Counted from the stretch's first letter, positions 1-6,707 are shown. The stretch: 7,277 nucleotides of DNA from Bacteroidales bacterium (GCA_017527945.1 JAFXPL010000136.1:1-7277), one strand, 5' to 3'. Notes: generated by a model from the letters alone, not told the origin. Program-made: numbers and translations.

Positions 1-2
1 AT

Positions 3-206
3 AAAGGAATTGCGAACGGACTGTGGCTCCAAGTGAAACGTATGGTGGCGGGGATTTACCATTTCGTGTCCGCCGCGATGTTCCACCGATACGTCTATGA
101 AGCACTGTTCAGGAGGAGGACATGCCGATGCAACAACACGCAGCGGTTCGAGCAGGCGATGGGACGCGTCGAACAGGTGATCCCGTACTATCTGGTAAGT
201 CCGTGA
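3..206 (+). CDS. C-terminal fragment of IS1595-family (ISXO2-like) transposase, 5' end outside window
   Basis: The reading frame is open from the left edge to TGA at 204-206 and gives 67 residues. It resembles the C-terminal end of ISXO2-like DDE transposases of the IS1595 family: an 'ANGLWLQVKRMVAGIYHFVS' block, then 'FHRYVYEALFRR', then 'NNTQRFEQAMGRVEQVIPYY'. In the family this reads roughly N-G/I-x-x-W-x-x-(I/V)KR-x-x-x-G-x-YHxVS, RYxDEFxFRxN and a final RF...Y. This part follows the catalytic core, so the catalytic aspartates would lie outside the window. The family asparagine of the 'FRxN' box is arginine here, and a tyrosine stands where the family usually has aspartate in 'RYxDE'. The copy may therefore be decaying, or it may belong to a divergent subgroup. 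Upstream truncation or frameshift cannot be judged. The outer end of the element should lie just past the stop, but I could not identify its terminal inverted repeat. Family recognition is from memory of motifs, not a search. Confidence 0.7.
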   Translation, partial: KGIANGLWLQVKRMVAGIYHFVSAAMFHRYVYEALFRRRTCRCNNTQRFEQAMGRVEQVIPYYLVSP

Positions 207-275
207 CGGGGTAGCGTGACAGGGGCACCGCGCAAGTGCCGGCCGCCAGAAACAGCAAAAAGATTGTCACTATTT

Positions 276-294
276 AACTGTGAATTAAACAGTT
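276..294. repeat. Small inverted repeat next to IS fragment
   Basis: AACTGT at 276-281 and ACAGTT at 289-294 are perfect 6-base inverted copies around a 7-base AT-rich centre. The repeat lies about 70 bases past the transposase stop. It could form a weak hairpin. No T-run follows, so it is not a convincing terminator, and it is not clearly an IS end. No function is assigned. Confidence 0.3.
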
Positions 295-418
295 CCAAAC
301 AGCCGGAAAGGAGTAAACAGTCAACTTCCATATACTGGAAAACCAATTTAAAAGTCCACTAAAACTCTGGTGCACAAACTCTTCTGCAATAATCCCCCTG
401 CCAAACCAGCCTATCACT

Positions 419-509
419 CCCCACCCCGCCCCACCTTCAACCCTCGCCCCCCCCAGCGCACCTTCAGCAACACCCTCCCCCCCTTCCGAGCCCTTCACCC
501 CCCGCACCC
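419..509 (-). other. Predicted G-quadruplex-forming tract (G-runs on the - strand)
   Basis: On the + strand this is nearly G-free and packed with C-runs. The right-hand cluster has runs at 473-475, 477-483, 491-493, 498-503 and 507-509, with spacers of 1, 7, 4 and 3 bases. Read on the - strand this meets the usual G3+N1-7 quadruplex rule. The left-hand cluster has runs at 419-422, 424-427, 429-432, 441-443 and 447-454, with spacers of 1, 1, 8 and 3; it is borderline because of the 8-base spacer. The two longest homopolymers are C8 (447-454) and C7 (477-483), which are prone to replication slippage. The tract lies about 280 bases upstream of the M6 protease promoter. That the motif is present is seen directly; any in vivo structure or role is inference. 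Confidence 0.6.
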
Positions 510-770
510 TGGAAACGCCCCAGTGGAATTATTCAGCATCCATATAAATATATTGTAGGAAAACAGCAAAGCTGCGCACACCACCGCAGTCCACAACCCT
601 GTACCAGACTAAATGCATGACAATCAAAGACATAACACTTTATCAGCAGAACAGTCGGCCGGGTTCCGACCGTCCCTAAGAATTTGCGCCCCTCACCGAC
701 CTGCAGCATACACGCATCGAACAGCCTCCCTTCGGCATATTTCTTTTCAATACTTATCAACAACCACAAG

Positions 771-796
771 TTGGAATCGCAAAAAATATATTTTTG
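771..796 (+). promoter_or_regulatory. Bacteroidota-type promoter for the M6/M16 peptidase unit
   Basis: TATTTTTG at 789-796 matches the Bacteroidota -7 consensus TAnnTTTG exactly. A TTG at 771-773 begins 18 bases earlier and could serve as the -33 element, a slightly short spacing. Transcription would begin near 803, leaving a leader of about 25 bases before the ATG at 829. The -7 box sits inside a near-perfect palindrome (779-797, GCAAAAA...TTTTTGC). No other match stands in the 15-base gap before the second gene, so this promoter probably drives both peptidases. Confidence 0.7.
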
Positions 797-828
797 CAAG
801 TTTAATTGTAAATCAACCTGACAAAGGT

Positions 829-2409
829 ATGAAGAGAATTTTTATCCTGTTGTTCACCGCAATTGTCGCATCGGGTTTCGCAGCACCGACAGACACCATA
901 CCGCCGCTGCTGCCTCCACGTCCGCCGCAAAACTACGAACTGGCGCCCCATATCCGCTTGGAAAGGAATGAACGGCTGACGCTCACCAACCTGGTCGTCT
1001 TCGTCCGTTTCGCCGACGACCCGGAATTCACCGAGTCGCTGACGAACATAAACCAGATGTTCAACGACACCACGCCCTACAACATCTCCGTCCACAACTA
1101 CTACAAAGTGACCACTTACGGGAAAATCAACTACCACACGGTCTATACCAACAACATCCAAGACACGGTCATCGTCTCCTATCAGGACCCGAAACCGCGC
1201 TCCTATTACCAACCCTACAGCGACACCAATCCGGATGGATACCCGCCGCAAACCATGAGCATCACTAATCCCCGGGAAACGGAACTGTTAGGCAGAGTGC
1301 TGCGGCATATCGACTCGCTGCATCTTGTGGACAGCAGCATCAATTTAGACGGCAACAACGACGGGCTCATCGACAACATCAGTTTCATCCTGAAAGGAAA
1401 TGTCGGTGACTGGAACGACCTTTTGTGGCCCCACATGAACTTCTTCGGCCCGGAAGTCTACCATCTCTACATAAACGGAAAGCGTCCGCACTGCTACAAC
1501 TTCGAGTTCGCCAACTCCGGCCCCTATTTCACCGCCAATGTGTTCGCCCACGAGATGGGGCACTCCTTAGGCGTCCCCGACTTTTACCATTACTACCATT
1601 ACAACAGCATCGCGCCGGTCGGACTTTGGGACCAGATGGCGCAGAACAACCTGCAACAGATCTCTACCATTTTCAAATACAAGTTCTTAGGCATCGTTGA
1701 CGAGCCCGTGGAAATCACGGAGGACGGGCACTACGTACTGAACAGCAACACCTCCTCCGACCAGAACAACTGCTATTTCATCCGCTCGGCACAAGACCCG
1801 GACCAGTGGTTCACCTTCGAGTACCGCAACTGCGACGACTTCATGGAGAACACCCCGAGAAGCGGCCTGATCATCGGACGATGGTACGACAACGTCAACC
1901 TCGACAACATGTACGAGGCCGGAAACGGTATGTTCGACTTTTACGAAAAGCCGCACACCTATTGGGTTTTCCGTCCGAACAGCAACATCGACACCGTCAA
2001 CGGGAGCATCAGCTTAGCGGCATTCGGAAACGCGAACCGGACTTCATTCGGCCCCACCACCAACCCGCGCCCCTACCTCATCGACGGAACGCCGGAAAAC
2101 AGCTTTGAGATCACCAACATCCACTACAGCGGCGACCAGGCCTCTTTTGACGTGCATTTCCTGAACGTTGGCATACATGCATACGAAAAGCAAAACAGCC
2201 ATATTTACCCGAATCCTGCAAACAATGAATTGAACATCTCCATTGACAACGTAAGCCGCGTGGAGGTTTTCGACTTGTTAGGAAAGACGATTCTCTCCGA
2301 AGCGCATCCTGGATCGAGCATAAATGTCTCCGCGCTTCAACAAGGGATGTATATCATGAAGATCCACACGGGTGATGCCTGTTATACTGAAAAATTCATC
2401 AAAAGATAA
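829..2409 (+). CDS. Secreted M6-family metalloprotease with T9SS sorting domain
   Basis: This is a predicted extracellular zinc endopeptidase of the M6 (immune inhibitor A-like) family, 526 aa. Residues 1-19 look like a Sec signal peptide (MKRIFILLF..., cleavage probably around A18-A19), followed by a proline-rich linker (about 25-33). The peptidase domain spans about 50-290. 'AHEMGHSLGVPD' at 240-251 holds the HExxH zinc site (H241, E242, H245) and the Gly/Pro/Asp extension typical of M6. 'GLWDQM' at 265-270 fits the Met-turn region. 'LDGNNDGLID' (173-182) resembles an Asp/Asn calcium-binding loop seen in this family. About 290-445 is a beta-rich region I cannot name. Residues 459-526 are a type A T9SS C-terminal domain: 'YPNPANNELNI', 'VEVFDLLGK', 'LQQGMYIMKI' and a final 'EKFIKR'. 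The enzyme should cross the outer membrane and be released or surface-anchored. I chose ATG 829 because it follows the promoter directly and begins the signal peptide; the frame stays open upstream to 613 but without coding character. The substrate is unknown. Confidence 0.9.
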   Translation: MKRIFILLFTAIVASGFAAPTDTIPPLLPPRPPQNYELAPHIRLERNERLTLTNLVVFVRFADDPEFTESLTNINQMFNDTTPYNISVHNYYKVTTYGKINYHTVYTNNIQDTVIVSYQDPKPRSYYQPYSDTNPDGYPPQTMSITNPRETELLGRVLRHIDSLHLVDSSINLDGNNDGLIDNISFILKGNVGDWNDLLWPHMNFFGPEVYHLYINGKRPHCYNFEFANSGPYFTANVFAHEMGHSLGVPDFYHYYHYNSIAPVGLWDQMAQNNLQQISTIFKYKFLGIVDEPVEITEDGHYVLNSNTSSDQNNCYFIRSAQDPDQWFTFEYRNCDDFMENTPRSGLIIGRWYDNVNLDNMYEAGNGMFDFYEKPHTYWVFRPNSNIDTVNGSISLAAFGNANRTSFGPTTNPRPYLIDGTPENSFEITNIHYSGDQASFDVHFLNVGIHAYEKQNSHIYPNPANNELNISIDNVSRVEVFDLLGKTILSEAHPGSSINVSALQQGMYIMKIHTGDACYTEKFIKR

Positions 2410-2424
2410 TATAAATCAATAAGT

Positions 2425-5334
2425 ATGAAACGTAACGTTATCGCAAGCCTGCTGCTGACGGCCTTCTGTCTCCTGGCCTTCAGTTCATTCGCGCAGAATT
2501 ACCACAAGGAGACCTATCAGAACGACCCGATGAACGTCATCCACTACACGTTGGACAACGGCCTGCAGGTCTTCATGTCTGTAAACAAGGACGTGCCGCG
2601 CATCCAGACCTACATCGCGGTGCGCGTGGGCAGCAAGAACGACCCTGCCGAATCCACGGGCCTCTCCCACTACCTGGAGCACCTGATGTTCAAGGGCACC
2701 ACCCACTTCGGCACGCTCGACTGGCCGAAGGAGCAGGAGCAGCTCAAGAAGATCGAAGCCTTGTACGAGGTCTATAACCACACCACCGACCCCGCCAAGC
2801 GCAAGGCCATCTACCACGAGATCGACTCCGTCTCCTACGAGGCTTCCAAGTACGCCATCCCGAACGAATACGACAAGATGATGTCGATGATCGGCGCACA
2901 GGGCACCAACGCCTTCACCTCCACCGACATGACCGTCTATCAGGAGGACATCCCGAGCAACGAGCTCGAACGCTGGCTCAAGATCGAGGGCGAGCGCTTC
3001 GCAGACCCTGTCTTCCGCCTCTTCCACACCGAGTTGGAGGCCGTCTATGAGGAGAAGAACATGAACATGGCCAACGACAGCCGCACCGCCTACGAGAAGC
3101 TCAACGAGGCCCTCTTCCCGCACCACCCCTACGGCACGCAGACCACCATCGGCACCATCGAGCACCTGAAAAACCCGTCCCTGACGAACATCAACAAGCA
3201 CTTCTACACCTACTACGTGCCCAACAACTACTGCATCGCCATGTCGGGTGACTTCGACCCGGAACAAGCCATCAGACTGATTGACAAATATTTCGGAAAA
3301 ATCCAGCCGCGTTACATCCCCGACTTCACCTACGTGAAGGAGAAGCCCATCCGCGCGGTGAAGACCGTTGACGTTTATGGTTTGGAGGCCGAGAACGTGC
3401 AGATTGCCTTCCGCATCGATGCCGGCACTGGCTCCCGCGACGTGCTCCTCGCCGAGATGGTGGATGCCGTGCTGATGAACGGATCCTGCGGTATCATCGA
3501 CGAGAACATCAACCAGAAGCAGCTCGCCCAGTACGCCGCTTCCGGCGTGGGCGACATGAACGACTACGCCTATTTCCGCCTCATCGGTATGCCCAAACAG
3601 GGACAGACCCTCGAACAGCTCAAGGACCTCCTGCTGCAACAACTCGAAGTGCTGAAATCCGGCAACTGGGACGCCGACCTGCTCACCGCCGCCATCAACA
3701 ACCGCAAACTCAGCGACATGACCTCCTTGGAGAGCAACTCCAACCGTGCCATGAAGATGGCCATGGCCTACCTCGCCCACCAGAGCTGGCAGGATGTGGT
3801 CAACGAGACCGAAAACATGAGCTATGTGACCAAGGAGGATGTCATCGACTTCGCCAAGCGCATGTTCAAGAACAACAACTACGTGGTGGTCTATAAGCGC
3901 CAAGGCGAACAACGCAACGTGCAGAAGGTCGATAAGCCCGAAATCACCCCCGTGGTGATGAACCGCGACGTGGAAAGCAACTTCCTGAAGGAGGTCAAGA
4001 ACATGAAGGTGAACCCCATCGAGCCCGTCTTCATCGATTTCAGCAAGGACATGCAGAAGGGCAAGGCCAACGGCAACGAGATTCTTTACGTGAAGAACAC
4101 CGACAACGGCCGCTTCCAGCTGATCTACCGCTATAACTACGGCCGGTTCTATGACAAGAAGGCCGGTATCACCAACTCCTTCCTCGACCAGCTGGAGAGC
4201 GACAACCGTACCCTCAGCCAGATCAACCGCGAAATGTACGACCTTGCCTGCGACTACAGCATCGGCTTCGGCGACAAATACGCCACCGTCCGCATCTCCG
4301 GCCTGAGCGAGAACATGGAGAAGGCCATGGCCATCGTGGAGGACATCCTCAACAATCCGAAAATCTCCGAAGCGTCCGTCACGAACTCCATCAGCGACGT
4401 GCTGAAATCACGCAACGACGCAAAATCACGCCAGCAGACCATCTTCCAAAACATGCTCCGCTACGTCTCCTACGGCAAAGACAACACCCGCAAGTATTTC
4501 GTGAGCAACGAAGAGGTGCAGAACATCAAGGCTCAGGATGTCGTCAACCAAATCAAGACGATGACCTCCCAGCCGCAGCGCATCCTCTACTACGGCGACC
4601 TCAGCCTCAACGACTTGCAAAAGGTCGTCACGGAGAAGCACAGCGTGCACCCGGCCAAGAAACCCGCGAAGATGGGTTCTGACTACGACCGTTTGGCCAC
4701 GAAGGAGAACAAGGTCTATTTCGCGCACTACGATGCCAAGCAGTCGCTGTGCCGCCAGCTCACCACCTCCGTGCCCGCCAACTGGGCCATGAGCCCGCAA
4801 ATCGAGATGTACAACGAGTACTTCGGCGGCAGCATGAACTCCATCGTCTTCCAGGAAATCCGCGAAAAACGCTCCTTAGCCTACTCCGCCGCCGCCTACT
4901 TCGTAGAACCGAACGAAAAAGGCAAGCTCGACTACAACATGACCCACATCGGCACGCAGAACGACAAGCTGATCGACGCCATGGAGGCCTTCAACGACCT
5001 GTTGGACAACATGCCGGTCTCCGAACTGAACTTCGACCTCGCCAAGACCTCCCTCATCTCGCAGTACCGCACCGACCGCACCCGCAAGATGAGCATCATC
5101 AACTACTACCTCACCTGCGAGGAGATGGGACTGAAGACCCCGCTCGACCGCACCAATTTCAACGCCATCCAGAAAATGACCCTGAACGACGTGGTGAACT
5201 TCAACAAGAACTACATCAAGGGCCAGAAGCGCGTGGTGGTCGTCCTCGGCAACAAGGATGAAGTCAACCTGAAGGGCCTCGAAAAATACGGCAAGGTGAC
5301 GACCCTGTCGTTGGAGGAAATCTTCGGATACTAA
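2425..5334 (+). CDS. Periplasmic M16-family zinc peptidase, fused two-half (pitrilysin/PqqL-like) type
   Basis: This 969-aa protein has the length and double architecture of pitrilysin/PqqL-type M16 peptidases, which digest peptides inside a closed clamshell chamber. A signal peptide covers residues 1-23 (cleavage probably in 'SSFA|Q'), with no lipobox, so a periplasmic location is expected. The N-terminal half (about 36-250) carries the inverted zinc motif HxxEH as 'HYLEHLMFKGT' (H82, E85, H86). The third zinc ligand is probably E203 in 'ELEAVYEE', by alignment with the family E-x6-E pattern. 'TNAFTSTDMTVY' (161-172) is another family block. An M16_C-like domain begins near 250 ('YTYYVPNNYCIAMSGDFDPE', 261-280). 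The C-terminal half (about 545-969) lacks a zinc motif, as expected for the inactive half, but has the conserved 'FQEIREKRSLAYS' (809-821). Between HxxEH and NAFTS there are about 45 more residues than in compact members, charged and helical-looking (about 98-150). The gene starts 15 bases after the M6 gene with no promoter between them, so co-transcription is likely. Confidence 0.93.
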   Translation: MKRNVIASLLLTAFCLLAFSSFAQNYHKETYQNDPMNVIHYTLDNGLQVFMSVNKDVPRIQTYIAVRVGSKNDPAESTGLSHYLEHLMFKGTTHFGTLDWPKEQEQLKKIEALYEVYNHTTDPAKRKAIYHEIDSVSYEASKYAIPNEYDKMMSMIGAQGTNAFTSTDMTVYQEDIPSNELERWLKIEGERFADPVFRLFHTELEAVYEEKNMNMANDSRTAYEKLNEALFPHHPYGTQTTIGTIEHLKNPSLTNINKHFYTYYVPNNYCIAMSGDFDPEQAIRLIDKYFGKIQPRYIPDFTYVKEKPIRAVKTVDVYGLEAENVQIAFRIDAGTGSRDVLLAEMVDAVLMNGSCGIIDENINQKQLAQYAASGVGDMNDYAYFRLIGMPKQGQTLEQLKDLLLQQLEVLKSGNWDADLLTAAINNRKLSDMTSLESNSNRAMKMAMAYLAHQSWQDVVNETENMSYVTKEDVIDFAKRMFKNNNYVVVYKRQGEQRNVQKVDKPEITPVVMNRDVESNFLKEVKNMKVNPIEPVFIDFSKDMQKGKANGNEILYVKNTDNGRFQLIYRYNYGRFYDKKAGITNSFLDQLESDNRTLSQINREMYDLACDYSIGFGDKYATVRISGLSENMEKAMAIVEDILNNPKISEASVTNSISDVLKSRNDAKSRQQTIFQNMLRYVSYGKDNTRKYFVSNEEVQNIKAQDVVNQIKTMTSQPQRILYYGDLSLNDLQKVVTEKHSVHPAKKPAKMGSDYDRLATKENKVYFAHYDAKQSLCRQLTTSVPANWAMSPQIEMYNEYFGGSMNSIVFQEIREKRSLAYSAAAYFVEPNEKGKLDYNMTHIGTQNDKLIDAMEAFNDLLDNMPVSELNFDLAKTSLISQYRTDRTRKMSIINYYLTCEEMGLKTPLDRTNFNAIQKMTLNDVVNFNKNYIKGQKRVVVVLGNKDEVNLKGLEKYGKVTTLSLEEIFGY

Positions 5335-5339
5335 AATAT

Positions 5340-5402
5340 CAGTGATTTGTGATTTGTGAACGGTGAGCGGTAAACCGTAAACTGTTAATCGTAAATCGTA
5401 AA
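5340..5402. repeat. Nine tandem degenerate heptamers (consensus NNGTRAN)
   Basis: Starting five bases after the M16 stop codon, the sequence divides exactly into nine 7-base units: CAGTGAT, TTGTGAT, TTGTGAA, CGGTGAG, CGGTAAA, CCGTAAA, CTGTTAA, TCGTAAA, TCGTAAA. GT at positions 3-4 is invariant, and position 6 is always A. The units drift gradually from GTGA to GTAA forms, and the last two are identical. As I recall, similar heptamer arrays occur between genes in other Bacteroidota genomes, where their role is not settled. The array lies between the stop codon and the terminator, so it would be transcribed as the 3' untranslated region of the peptidase mRNA. Confidence 0.85.
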
Positions 5403-5411
5403 CCAAGACGG

Positions 5412-5454
5412 GCATCGGCATCCTGGGAGCGACCGGGATGCCGATGCTGTTTTT
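5412..5454 (+). terminator. Rho-independent terminator after the M16 gene
   Basis: A perfect 12-bp stem pairs 5412-5423 (GCATCGGCATCC) with 5436-5447 (GGATGCCGATGC). It can extend inward by TGG/CCG (one U-G wobble plus two G-C pairs) to 15 bp around a 6-base loop (5427-5432). The T-run TGTTTTT follows at 5448-5454. The left side is not A-rich, so it should act only in the + direction. It closes the two-gene peptidase unit. Confidence 0.9.
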
Positions 5455-5496
5455 GGAGGATACAAAAGCGGGGAAACGGTTAATTACAAAAAAATG

Positions 5497-5504
5497 TATT
5501 TTTG
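5497..5504 (+). promoter_or_regulatory. Bacteroidota-type -7 box for the lipoprotein gene
   Basis: TATTTTTG matches TAnnTTTG exactly and sits in the frequent Bacteroidota context TGTATTTTTGC. I see no clear TTG -33 element at the expected distance. Predicted transcription start is near 5511, giving a leader of about 57 bases before ATG 5568. The box lies 43 bases past the preceding terminator T-run, so the lipoprotein is a separate transcription unit. Confidence 0.7.
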
Positions 5505-5567
5505 CAGCCTCAAACAATAAACCGGTCCCGAGCTGCGTTATCAGCCGGAACATCAAATCGCATCATT

Positions 5568-6707
5568 ATGGCAAAGAGAATCGTATTATCCATTTGTGCA
5601 GCAGTAGTGTTGGCCCTGTTTGGCAACGCCTGCCACCGCACTCCCGTCGAACCGACGCCGTCACCCGAAAACCCGGCCAACACAGAAGGCATGTACCTTG
5701 GCATAATAGGTTTCAACGACCAGCTGTACATCAAGGATATCAGCCTTTTGAACAGTTCGACATACCCGAATTTCACGAAATTCATCGACGCCCTCGTCCC
5801 CGGCAACGGCACGGCACTGTATTATGCCGACTACACGGCCCTGAAGAAAATGAGGGCCTATTCCCGGCCCAAAAAGCTGAAAAACGTGGCGTTAGTGACG
5901 TTTACGGACGGTCTTGACAACATCTCGACCGCCAACAACCAATACGACCCGGAAGCCTACGGCAGCACCACCGCCTACCGCGATGCCCTGCACAACAAGA
6001 TCATGAACGAGCCGATACACGGCGTTCGCGTCTCGGCCTACTCCATCGGCCTGAAGGGCAGCGACGTCACCGACGAGGCGCAGTTCATGGAGACGCTCCG
6101 CAAGCTGGCCAGCAGCAACAGCAACGTGTTCCAAGTGGCGAACATGGACGAAGCCATGGCCCGGTTCTCGGACATCGCCTCCAGCCTCTACTCCATCTCC
6201 ACGTCCGTGAACTTGGGCGTGAACGTTCCCGGCGGCTACGACGAGGGACAGATCCTCCGCTTCACCTTCGACAACGTGAATTCGGCGGCCCAGTCAACCC
6301 GCTTCGTCGAGGCCACCTACCGCCGCACCTCTTCCGGCACCAGAACGCTGGACAACATCATCTATTACGGAATCGCCCAAGGCCCGGTCACAATCGCTTC
6401 CTCTTCCCTGCAGGGCGCCTACTACAAGTTCCTGCTCGAAGGGCTCGCCTACCTCGACGGCACCCCGATCTCCCAGACGGACTTGAACAACATCAAGCTC
6501 TGGAAACGGACCAGCACGGGCGCGTGGGACAAAGAGACGGAGTTCAACCCGGCAAGCTCGACCACGGTTACGGAGGACAAGAACAGCGCCCTGGTCATCC
6601 TGGTGTTGGACTGCACGACCTCGTTGGGCAGCGATTTCGCCAACATGCAAAACAGCGCCAAACAGTTCACCCGGACACTCGCCAACGCCGAGGACAAACG
6701 GCGGTAA
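5568..6707 (+). CDS. Predicted lipoprotein with a vWA-like domain, apparently circularly permuted
   Basis: The product is 379 aa. Residues 1-21 are a hydrophobic signal sequence ending 'LALFGNAC', with C22 as probable lipid-attached cysteine; the lipobox is loose because -3 is Gly rather than Leu. A Pro-rich linker (about 23-38) follows. Residues 42-210 carry vWA hallmarks: 'YLGIIGFND' (beta strand), 'GNGTALYYADYTAL' with the likely MIDAS threonine T82, 'NVALVTFTDGLDN' with D114, 'VRVSAYSIGLKG', and a final 'FQVANMDEAMARF'. The usual first strand and DxSxS motif are absent from the N-terminus. Residues 214-338 look beta-rich ('VPGGYDEGQILRFTFDN' and on). At 340-371 comes 'SALVILVLDCTTSLGSDF' and a helix, which looks like the missing strand 1/helix 1 with D348-x-T350-x-S352. 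ATG 5568 is preferred because it starts the signal peptide; the longer frame would begin at a TTG overlapping the promoter. A metal-dependent binding role at the envelope is inference. The ligand is unknown. Confidence 0.82.
   Translation: MAKRIVLSICAAVVLALFGNACHRTPVEPTPSPENPANTEGMYLGIIGFNDQLYIKDISLLNSSTYPNFTKFIDALVPGNGTALYYADYTALKKMRAYSRPKKLKNVALVTFTDGLDNISTANNQYDPEAYGSTTAYRDALHNKIMNEPIHGVRVSAYSIGLKGSDVTDEAQFMETLRKLASSNSNVFQVANMDEAMARFSDIASSLYSISTSVNLGVNVPGGYDEGQILRFTFDNVNSAAQSTRFVEATYRRTSSGTRTLDNIIYYGIAQGPVTIASSSLQGAYYKFLLEGLAYLDGTPISQTDLNNIKLWKRTSTGAWDKETEFNPASSTTVTEDKNSALVILVLDCTTSLGSDFANMQNSAKQFTRTLANAEDKRR

Larger units (their letters stand above)
207..828. other. Long intergenic region between IS fragment and M6 protease gene
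   Basis: These roughly 620 bases hold no convincing gene. Short open frames exist on both strands, but their translations are low-complexity (Gly/Val/Glu-rich or Pro-rich) or lack any family features. From left to right I see: presumably the end of the IS element just after 206; a small inverted repeat (276-294); the highly C-rich tract (about 391-524); an unremarkable stretch (525-760) with only weak local hairpins such as GTCGG/CCGAC near 655-671; and the promoter of the downstream protease gene at 771-796. The length is unusual next to the 15-base and roughly 200-base gaps elsewhere in the window. It may be IS-associated debris or a regulatory leader region. Confidence 0.6.

Noticed and set aside
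224..240. Hairpin GGCAC/GTGCC after the transposase stop
   Set aside because: It has only a 5-bp stem with no T-run, so it is not convincing as a terminator or as an IS terminal repeat.
274..799. Open frames on both strands in the intergenic region (274-507 -, 370-558 +, 533-799 -)
   Set aside because: The translations mirror the C/G-run composition or contain no recognisable domain. None has a promoter or a plausible start context.
613..828. 72-codon upstream extension of the M6 protease frame
   Set aside because: It would bury the signal peptide, it covers the promoter box at 789-796, and its translation has no coding character.
2485..3912. Long open frame (475 codons) on the - strand inside the M16 gene
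   Set aside because: It is codon-aligned with the real gene, where antisense stops need sense TTA, CTA or TCA codons, and this C/G-ending gene almost never uses them. The translation is a Val/Leu/His/Gly/Asp-rich string with no family features, and the + strand frame has clear M16 motifs.
4749..5556. Open frames at 4749-5261 (+) and 4876-5556 (-)
   Set aside because: The first is an Arg/Pro/His-rich frame shadow of the M16 gene. The second is antisense to the gene end and then translates the heptamer array into repetitive 'LTVYGLPLTV' text.
5502..5567. Upstream TTG start for the lipoprotein frame
   Set aside because: The TTG is part of the TAnnTTTG promoter box, so it lies upstream of the transcription start, and it would bury the lipoprotein signal sequence.
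5335..5567. CRISPR-like repeat array
   Set aside because: The repeats are 7 bases long, contiguous and without spacers, so this is a simple tandem heptamer array.
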